Assembly (NCBI RefSeq): GCF_002080415.1
Contig: NZ_CP020474.1
Coordinates: 992,001 to 1,056,000, forward strand
Reading direction: 5' to 3'
DNA from: Roseovarius mucosus
GTDB taxonomy: Bacteria; Pseudomonadota; Alphaproteobacteria; Rhodobacterales; Rhodobacteraceae
DNA length: 64,000 nt
Positions 57,761-64,000 of this stretch are shown one piece after another. Numbering within the stretch: the first letter of the stretch is position 1; every line of letters starts with the position of its first letter. The notes beneath the pieces are model-generated. The model searched no databases. It was not told the DNA's origin and saw nothing but the letters and a program-made list of their open reading frames with translations. The position numbers and the translations under genes were made by a program.

Positions 57761-58705
57761 TTAGTCTGCCTGTGGGCTTGCGCCCGGAGCCGGTTCGCCG
57801 ACCCTCATGATTTCCCACTCTAACTCTATTCCACGCATTTGAAAAACCTTTTTTCGCACCTCTTCGCCAAGACCTTCCAGATCGGCGGCAGACGCCCCAC
57901 CGGTGTTGATCAGGAAGTTGGGATGCATCTCGCTCATCTGCGCCCCACCGCGCCGTGTGCCGCGCAATCCCGCCTCGTCGATCACTTTCCACGCCTTCAG
58001 ATCATGCACGTCATCCGCCCTCCCGGTCGAGGAAAATCCCGCCGGATTGCGAAAAGTACTGCCTGCGCTGCGCTCTTTCGTCGGCTGCGTGGCGTCACGC
58101 TTGGCGATTTGGTCGGCCATTTTGGCCTCCAGCGCCGACGGATCGCCCAAGCCCCCCTCAAAGGTTGCCTCTACGATCACCCACCCGTCAGGAACAGCGC
58201 TGTGCCGATAGGCGAAGTGCAGCGCATCATGCGCGAGGGTCACCACCTCGCCGCCCCGTGTCACGGCTTTCGCCTCAATCAGATGATCGGCCACATAGGC
58301 CCCGTAACAGCCCGCATTCATCCGCACCGCGCCACCGATGCTCCCCGGGATGGTGCGCAAGAACGTCAGATCAACGCCCGCCTCCGCCGCCCGCCGTGCC
58401 ACATGCGCATCAAGGGCAGCAGCCCCGGCGATCACGCGACTGCCCTCAACACGAATGCTATTGAACCCGCGCCCCAACCGGATAACCACCGCGTGCACCC
58501 CGCCATCGCGCACAATCAGGTTGCTGCCCACGCCCATGGGAAACACCGGCAGGCTGGGGTCAAGCCCCGCAAGAAACCCTGCCAAATCGTCAAGATCTGC
58601 TGGTTGAAACAACCAATCCGCAGGCCCGCCCACACGCAGCCAGGTCAGGTCAGCCAAGGGCCGGTCGGGCGTCAGCGCGCCCCGTGTCTGTGGCATCGTC
58701 ATCAT
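57761..58705 (-). CDS. murB: UDP-N-acetylenolpyruvoylglucosamine reductase
   Basis: 314 residues, FAD enzyme forming UDP-MurNAc. [66 protein letters not shown] with the catalytic Ser, and [15 protein letters not shown] show a type I MurB. Start at 58705 (MMTMPQTRG); ATGs one and three codons later are possible. A longer upstream reading overlaps the DUF2484 gene and is not family-like. Downstream ddl starts after 52 bp with a hairpin. Confidence 0.94.
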   Translation of the reverse strand: MMTMPQTRGALTPDRPLADLTWLRVGGPADWLFQPADLDDLAGFLAGLDPSLPVFPMGVGSNLIVRDGGVHAVVIRLGRGFNSIRVEGSRVIAGAAALDAHVARRAAEAGVDLTFLRTIPGSIGGAVRMNAGCYGAYVADHLIEAKAVTRGGEVVTLAHDALHFAYRHSAVPDGWVIVEATFEGGLGDPSALEAKMADQIAKRDATQPTKERSAGSTFRNPAGFSSTGRADDVHDLKAWKVIDEAGLRGTRRGGAQMSEMHPNFLINTGGASAADLEGLGEEVRKKVFQMRGIELEWEIMRVGEPAPGASPQAD

Positions 58706-58755
58706 GACAGCGCTTCTGCCTTTTGCCGCGCCCAAGGTAAAGCCCTGCGCATTCC

Positions 58756-59001
58756 CTACCCCAGTTTCCGCCGCATCCACCGCCCAAGATAGATCACCGG
58801 CCATCGCAGCACGCTCATCCCGCCAACCATGACAAATAGGCCAACCCACGGCCCATTCTGCCACGTGACAAAGCCAAGGATCGGCACACCAAGGGCCATC
58901 AGCACATAGGCCCGCCGCCAGTAATTGTTGCGGCTAGGCAGCATCGCCAGCACATTCGCAGCGACTGCCCAACAACACGCCAGAACCAAAGAGAGCGTCA
59001 T
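58756..59001 (-). CDS. DUF2484-type small membrane protein
   Basis: 81 residues with three hydrophobic segments ([45 protein letters not shown]). It begins inside the murC stop (ATG/TGA overlap) and precedes murB by 50 bp. I take it as the DUF2484 family, found at this place in Rhodobacteraceae dcw clusters. Coupled translation suggests a role in envelope or division, but none is known to me. Confidence 0.75.
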   Translation of the reverse strand: MTLSLVLACCWAVAANVLAMLPSRNNYWRRAYVLMALGVPILGFVTWQNGPWVGLFVMVGGMSVLRWPVIYLGRWMRRKLG

Positions 59002-60401
59002 CCCAACCCTTCAAGGCGTGCTGGCAGACCATTCGCCCAAGCACTGATCGTGCCCGCGCCAAGACAGACAACCATATCCCCCGATCCCGCCTGCTCACGC
59101 ACCAGACGCTCCAAATCGTCTTCGTCGCGGATGGCACGGGCGTGGCGGTGGCCGTGGCGGATCAGCCCCGCCACCAGATCATCGCGACTGGCCCCGGGAA
59201 TGGGATCTTCGCCCGCAGCATAGACCTCGGCGATGGCCACCACATCGGCTTCGTTGAAACAACCGCAGAAATCGTCAAAAAGGCTCGAAAGCCGGGTGTA
59301 CCTATGCGGTTGATGTACCGCGATAACCCGCCCCGTCGTGGCCTGCCGCGCCGCACGCAGCACAGCGGCAATCTCGACCGGGTGATGGCCGTAATCGTCG
59401 ATGATGGTCACGCCGTTCACTTCGCCCACACGGGTAAAGCGCCGGTTGACACCTCCGAAACTTGCCAAAGCGGTGCGAATTTCATCGCCTTTCATCCCCA
59501 GATGCCGCGCCACCGCAACCGCGCTCAGCGCGTTGCTGACATTGTGATCGCCAGGCATTGGAAGGGTGCAGCCTTCGATCATCCGCCCCTCAGCCTGAAG
59601 CGCCACGTCGAAATGCGCGACACCCTTTTCGTAATGCAGATTGATCGCCCGCACATCGGCCTGCGCGTTGAACCCATAGGTCCTCACGCGGCGGTCGGTG
59701 ATGCGGCCCACAAGGGCCTGCACCTCGGGGTGATCGGTGCAACAGACCGCCAGCCCATAAAAGGGAATATTGCTGACAAAGTCGTAAAAGCCTTGCCGCA
59801 ACCGCTCGATATTGCCCCAATGCTCCATATGTTCGGGGTCGATATTGGTTACGATGGCGATGGTCGCCGGCAGGCGGTTAAAGGTGCCGTCGCTCTCGTC
59901 GGCCTCGACCACCATCCATTCGCCCTGCCCCATGCGCGCATTGCTGCCATAGGCATGGATGATGCCGCCATTGACGACCGTGGGATCAATTCCGCCCTTG
60001 ACCAAAAGCTCTGCAACCAGCGTTGTCGTCGTGGTCTTGCCATGGGTGCCCGCCACCGCAATGTTGGATTTGAGCCGCATCAGTTCGGCAAGCATCTCGG
60101 CGCGGCGCACGACGGGCAGGCCGCGCTTGCGCGCCTCGTCCAATTCAGGATTGCCGGGCTTGATGGCAGATGAGATGACCACTACCGCGGCACCCTCGAG
60201 GTTTTCGGCGCGCTGCCCCTCAAAGACCGTGGCCCCCATGCCCGCCAACCGCACGGTGATCGGCGTGGATTTGAGGTCAGACCCCTGAACCTGGTAGCCA
60301 TGATTGATCAACACTTCGGCAATGCCCGACATCCCGATACCGCCGATCCCGACAAAATGGATGGGGCCGATATCAGTCGGAAGCTTGGTGGCTGCATTCA
60401 T
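58998..60401 (-). CDS. murC: UDP-N-acetylmuramate-L-alanine ligase
   Basis: 467 residues, adds L-Ala to UDP-MurNAc. [29 protein letters not shown], the ATP loop [55 protein letters not shown] and [21 protein letters not shown] are all present. Overlaps murG by four bases upstream and the DUF2484 gene downstream. Confidence 0.96.
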   Translation of the reverse strand: MNAATKLPTDIGPIHFVGIGGIGMSGIAEVLINHGYQVQGSDLKSTPITVRLAGMGATVFEGQRAENLEGAAVVVISSAIKPGNPELDEARKRGLPVVRRAEMLAELMRLKSNIAVAGTHGKTTTTTLVAELLVKGGIDPTVVNGGIIHAYGSNARMGQGEWMVVEADESDGTFNRLPATIAIVTNIDPEHMEHWGNIERLRQGFYDFVSNIPFYGLAVCCTDHPEVQALVGRITDRRVRTYGFNAQADVRAINLHYEKGVAHFDVALQAEGRMIEGCTLPMPGDHNVSNALSAVAVARHLGMKGDEIRTALASFGGVNRRFTRVGEVNGVTIIDDYGHHPVEIAAVLRAARQATTGRVIAVHQPHRYTRLSSLFDDFCGCFNEADVVAIAEVYAAGEDPIPGASRDDLVAGLIRHGHRHARAIRDEDDLERLVREQAGSGDMVVCLGAGTISAWANGLPARLEGLG

Positions 60402-61504
60402 TGCTTTTGCCCTTTATTCGCAAGGTCTTCGACCATATCGGCCAGATGTTGGGGGGCGTCCGGCATGCCACAACTCAACGCCGCCTGCGCCATCATCGAC
60501 GCGCCGGTCGGATCGCCCAGTACAGCACCGATCTGCTCGCGCAGCACCGTTTCAGTCAAGCGGCTTTCTGGGATCACGATTGCCCCACCCGCCGCCGCCA
60601 GACCACGAGCATTGGCGGCCTGATGGTCGCCAGCGGCAGCAGCATAAGGAATGAGGATCGCTGGCCGCCCGATGATCGAAACATCAGCGATGCTCGACGC
60701 GCCCGCCCGGCTGATCACCAATTGCGCCTCGGTCATGCGGCGAGGCACATCGCGGAAAAATGGCTGCACATCGGCATCAATCCCGGCCCCAGCATAAAAC
60801 CGCGCCACGCGGTTTATATCTTCCTCGCGCGCCTGATGGCTGACCCGGACATTGCGCAAGATCGCCTCCGGCAGGGCTGCGACAGCGGCTGGCACCATAT
60901 CGCTGAGGATACGCGCCCCTTGTGAGCCGCCAATCACCAGCACCGACATTGGATAATCGCCCGGCGCGATATAGCCCGCGCCCGCCCGCTCCAACACCGC
61001 GGCCCGCACCGGATTGCCCACATGCACCGCCTGCGTGCCCTCGGGCAGGGTGGTGGGCCAAGTGCCACAGGCAACAACATCGACCCGGCGCGCAAAGAAC
61101 CGGTTGACCCGACCAAGCACCCCATTTTGTTCATGCACCATACGCGGACGGCGCAGCAGCCACGCCGCCGTGAGCGCCGGAATGCTTGGGTAGCCGCCAA
61201 ATCCCACGACCACGTCCGGTTTGTCCTGCATCATCCGCAGGCTTGCCCCCAACACGCCGCCCGCGATGTGAAACGGTGCCAGCAGTTTGTTGAGCAGGCC
61301 GCCGCGCGCGAAGGTGGCGCTTGCCACCTGCTCAATTTCGACCGAATGAGGAAAGCCGCCAACATAGCGCGCACCGCGTGCATCCGTGCTCAATCGTACC
61401 CGCCAACCACGCCGCAGCATCACCTCGGCCAGGGCCTGCGCGGGAAACATATGTCCACCCGTGCCGCCCGCAGCGATGATCAACAGCGGCTGTCGCGCAG
61501 TCAT
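60398..61504 (-). CDS. murG: UDP-GlcNAc transferase MurG (lipid II synthesis)
   Basis: 368 residues, peripheral membrane GT28 enzyme that adds GlcNAc to lipid I. N-terminal [56 protein letters not shown], and in the C-domain [38 protein letters not shown] and [10 protein letters not shown]. Overlaps ftsW and murC by four bases each. Confidence 0.96.
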   Translation of the reverse strand: MTARQPLLIIAAGGTGGHMFPAQALAEVMLRRGWRVRLSTDARGARYVGGFPHSVEIEQVASATFARGGLLNKLLAPFHIAGGVLGASLRMMQDKPDVVVGFGGYPSIPALTAAWLLRRPRMVHEQNGVLGRVNRFFARRVDVVACGTWPTTLPEGTQAVHVGNPVRAAVLERAGAGYIAPGDYPMSVLVIGGSQGARILSDMVPAAVAALPEAILRNVRVSHQAREEDINRVARFYAGAGIDADVQPFFRDVPRRMTEAQLVISRAGASSIADVSIIGRPAILIPYAAAAGDHQAANARGLAAAGGAIVIPESRLTETVLREQIGAVLGDPTGASMMAQAALSCGMPDAPQHLADMVEDLANKGQKQ

Positions 61505-62664
61505 GAGCGCCCCCGCAGGATATCCCCGATCTGTCCCTGAGGCCGCGTTCGGGTAAAGGCCAAAAGCATACCCACGGCGATCCCTCCCGCCACCACCGAC
61601 GAACCGCCATAGCTGACAAAGGGTAGGGTCATGCCCTTGGCTGGCAGAAGGCGCACGGCGACGCCCATGTTGATCATCGCCTGTGCCCCGAACATCACCA
61701 CAAGGCCGGTGCCCGCAAGGCGGATGAAGGGATCACGTTCCCGCATCAGGCGCAAAAGCGAGCGCACCACGACGCTGGCATAAAGCGCAATAATGCAGAG
61801 CACCAGAACCAGCCCGTATTCTTCGGCGGCGACCGCGATGATGAAATCCGTATGCGCGTCCGGCAGGCTCCATTTGACCTGCCCTTCCCCCACGCCCACG
61901 CCAAAGAAACCGCCTTCGCGGATCGCATTGGTGGCAAAGCCAAGCTGTGTGGTCGGGTCGACCTCAGGGCTGAGAAACCCGTCAATCCGGCGCGCGAAAT
62001 GCTCGGAATTGGCATAGGCGAAACTGCCCACGAGCACCACGCCCCCTGCCATCCCCAAAAGCAGCGTCACCGGGGCCCCTGCCACGAAATACATCACGCC
62101 CCAGCCAAAGAGAACAAGCGCGGCCTGCCCGAAATCGGGCTGCATCGCCAGAAAGGTGAGGATCACGAGGGTCAAAAGAAACGACCAACTCAGACCCGGC
62201 GGCCCATTCACCTGCTGGCTTGCCGCCATCATCCAAGCGGCCACGACCACGAATACGGGCTTGAGAAACTCCGACGGCTGCACCGACGCAAAACCGAGGC
62301 TATACCAACGTACCGCCCCCTTGCCAAAGTCTGTCCCCAGAAACGGCAGCGCCATAAGCGCGGCAAAGGCAGCGAGAAACCCTAGAACCGCCATGCGCCG
62401 CACCATTTCCGGGCGCATCATCGACACCAGAACCATCACCGCCAGTGCCATGCCTCCGAAGAGCGCCTGACGCTGCACGTAGTAAAACGCGCCAAGCCCA
62501 TTCTTTTCCGCAAGCGGTGGCGAGGCGGCCAGCCCCAACAACATACCGATACTGAACAGGATCAAGACGCATGTCAGCGACCATTTGTCGATCGTGCGCC
62601 ACCATTTGGGAATGACGGGCTCTGCGTCCCGCAGGGGCACAGCCCCATAGACCATTTCTGTCAT
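61501..62664 (-). CDS. ftsW: Peptidoglycan polymerase FtsW (SEDS family)
   Basis: 387 residues, about ten membrane segments. SEDS glycosyltransferase that builds septal peptidoglycan from lipid [20 protein letters not shown] motif is seen as [23 protein letters not shown], with [33 protein letters not shown] and [29 protein letters not shown]. First gene of the visible dcw segment; murD is not directly upstream, where a divergent flavoprotein gene lies instead. Confidence 0.95.
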   Translation of the reverse strand: MTEMVYGAVPLRDAEPVIPKWWRTIDKWSLTCVLILFSIGMLLGLAASPPLAEKNGLGAFYYVQRQALFGGMALAVMVLVSMMRPEMVRRMAVLGFLAAFAALMALPFLGTDFGKGAVRWYSLGFASVQPSEFLKPVFVVVAAWMMAASQQVNGPPGLSWSFLLTLVILTFLAMQPDFGQAALVLFGWGVMYFVAGAPVTLLLGMAGGVVLVGSFAYANSEHFARRIDGFLSPEVDPTTQLGFATNAIREGGFFGVGVGEGQVKWSLPDAHTDFIIAVAAEEYGLVLVLCIIALYASVVVRSLLRLMRERDPFIRLAGTGLVVMFGAQAMINMGVAVRLLPAKGMTLPFVSYGGSSVVAGGIAVGMLLAFTRTRPQGQIGDILRGRS

Positions 62665-62790
62665 CTGCCTGCCGCCTCATGCATCTTGCGCCCCTTTTCG
62701 GGGTCTGACACATATTCTAGCGCTGTTTTCGCCTTAATACCAGAACTATCCCCTTGCCAATCGGCGGCTTTTCGCGTCAGAGCCACGCAC

Positions 62791-63984
62791 ATGCGCCACA
62801 ACTGCAACACGCTCATCCTTGGGGCCGGGGCCGCCGGCATGATGTGCGCGGCTAATGCCGGGCCAAGCACGCTGATCATCGACCATGCGCGCGCACCGGG
62901 CGAGAAAATACGTATCTCAGGCGGTGGGCGGTGCAACTTCACCAATCTTGGCACGACACCGGCGAATTTCATCTCGGCCAACCCGCATTTCTGTAAATCC
63001 GCCCTCTCGCGCTATACCCAGTGGGATTTTCTTGATCTCATCGCGCGTCACGGCATCGCTTGGCATGAGAAAACCCTTGGCCAGCTTTTTTGCGACGACA
63101 AGGCCACACAGATCGTCACGCTGCTGGTCAAGGAACTGCGTCAATCGGGGGCCGATCTTTGGCTTTCAACGCATGTGTCGGACATCAGCCATGACGGCAG
63201 CCGGTTTCACGCCACGCTTGACCGCGAAGGGCGGCGCATGACTGTCTCCGCGCGCAACCTCGTGCTGGCCACGGGCGGCAAATCCATCCCCAAGATGGGC
63301 GCCACGGGCATGGCCTATGACATTGCACGCCAATTCGGCCACCAGATCACCGAAACGCGCCCGGCACTTGTACCACTCACCTTTTCCGACGCCCCTTTTA
63401 CCGCACTCTCCGGCACCGCCCTACCCGTCCGGGCCAGTTGCGACGGGGTCAGCTTTGATGAAGCGGCGCTTTTCACGCATCGCGGGCTGTCGGGCCCCGC
63501 CATCCTGCAAATTTCCTCTTACTGGCGCGAGGGGCAGGCGATCACCCTCGATCTCGATCCCAACGCCAGACTTTATGACATGCTCCGCCAGCAGCGTCAG
63601 ACCACAGGCCGCCGTAATATCACAACCGACCTTGGCCATTACCTACCCGCGAAACTGGTGACGCATCTGGCGGCGAGCTTGGGTCTTGCGGGCAATCTCG
63701 CAGATCACTCCGACGCGCGGCTCGCCGAGATCACCGGGGCGTTGCGCGGCTGGCAGATGAAGCCGACCGGCACCGAAGGCTATCGCACCGCCGAAGTCAC
63801 CTTGGGCGGCATCGACACTAACGGGCTTTCGTCAAAATCAATGGAATCCAATCACATGCCCGGCCTCTATGCCATTGGCGAGGCCGTAGATGTCACCGGG
63901 TGGCTTGGCGGTTACAATTTTCAATGGGCATGGTCGTCGGGTTGGGCTGCAGGCAAAGCGATCGCTCAAGCCGGGGATGGCTAA
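62791..63984 (+). CDS. HI0933-family NAD(P)/FAD-dependent oxidoreductase
   Basis: 397 residues. N-terminal FAD loop NTLILGAGAAGMMCAANAG, then the HI0933 (BaiN/RdsA-like) hallmark ISGGGRCNFTNLG, LVLATGGKSIPKMGATGMAYDIARQFGH and C-terminal GLYAIGEAVDVTGWLGGYNFQWAWSSGWAAGKAIA. Function is poorly defined in the family. I begin at MRHNCNTLILG (62791); the longer reading upstream would cover the ftsW promoter region. Divergent from ftsW across 126 bp. Confidence 0.9.
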   Translation: MRHNCNTLILGAGAAGMMCAANAGPSTLIIDHARAPGEKIRISGGGRCNFTNLGTTPANFISANPHFCKSALSRYTQWDFLDLIARHGIAWHEKTLGQLFCDDKATQIVTLLVKELRQSGADLWLSTHVSDISHDGSRFHATLDREGRRMTVSARNLVLATGGKSIPKMGATGMAYDIARQFGHQITETRPALVPLTFSDAPFTALSGTALPVRASCDGVSFDEAALFTHRGLSGPAILQISSYWREGQAITLDLDPNARLYDMLRQQRQTTGRRNITTDLGHYLPAKLVTHLAASLGLAGNLADHSDARLAEITGALRGWQMKPTGTEGYRTAEVTLGGIDTNGLSSKSMESNHMPGLYAIGEAVDVTGWLGGYNFQWAWSSGWAAGKAIAQAGDG

Positions 63985-64000
63985 GCCCGCACGCAATTCA

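Noticed and set aside
62661..62981. Minus-strand 106-residue reading upstream of ftsW
   Set aside because: Mostly antisense to the N-terminus of the HI0933-type protein and without a credible start or family.

Overview
The window is GC-rich chromosomal DNA from an alphaproteobacterium, most likely a marine Roseobacter-group member (Rhodobacterales). The basis is family-level resemblance of the proteins: phosphatidylcholine synthase, a DUF2484-type protein inside the dcw cluster, accD-folC, an ScfR-type XRE regulator, aerobic CO dehydrogenase and a TctABC transporter. The genus cannot be fixed from sequence alone. No rRNA, tRNA, CRISPR array, insertion sequence or phage gene was seen.

Layout. 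(1) 1-2235: frr (partial), pyrH and divergent miaA. (2) 2241-9514: a compact aerobic CO dehydrogenase operon coxMSLDEFG. The large subunit carries the form I loop AYRCSFR, and direct repeats lie in front of coxM. (3) 9511-12963: glcG-like gene and malate synthase G, divergent from an IclR regulator, with a 17-bp palindrome between them. (4) 12969-30442: mixed housekeeping and small genes: xseA, purD, a ferredoxin, a sulfotransferase-like protein, a TPP decarboxylase, trkH, a cytochrome P460-like protein, phosphatidylcholine synthase, ilvD, a CPBP protease, accD and folC. (5) 30443-36285: a LysM protein, a divergent Lrp/LysE pair, accA, a PanE-family reductase and an ScfR-like regulator. (6) 36331-52739: the accessory heart of the window. 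(7) 52815-62664: the distal part of the division and cell-wall cluster in the order ftsW-murG-murC-DUF2484-murB-ddl-ftsQ-ftsA-ftsZ, all on the minus strand, then a divergent HI0933-type flavoprotein.

Region 6 is the most interesting. On the minus strand a FadR-type GntR regulator, oxalyl-CoA decarboxylase, formyl-CoA:oxalate CoA-transferase, a stand-alone protein like the formyl-THF hydrolase domain of ALDH1L, a 58-residue protein and a tandem UspA protein look like one transcript. A TctABC uptake system follows. On the plus strand are an isochorismatase-family hydrolase, a canonical sucCD pair, a secreted alpha/beta hydrolase, and a second, strongly divergent sucC/sucD-like pair fused by overlaps to a PIG3-type quinone oxidoreductase gene. 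The box TGGTATACCA lies before gntR and before the second CoA-ligase operon, and a one-mismatch copy inside a longer inverted repeat lies before the isochorismatase gene. I infer one GntR-controlled oxalate/formyl-CoA regulon that includes an ADP-forming acyl-CoA synthetase of unknown substrate. The substrate motifs of that pair differ from succinyl-CoA synthetase in both subunits.
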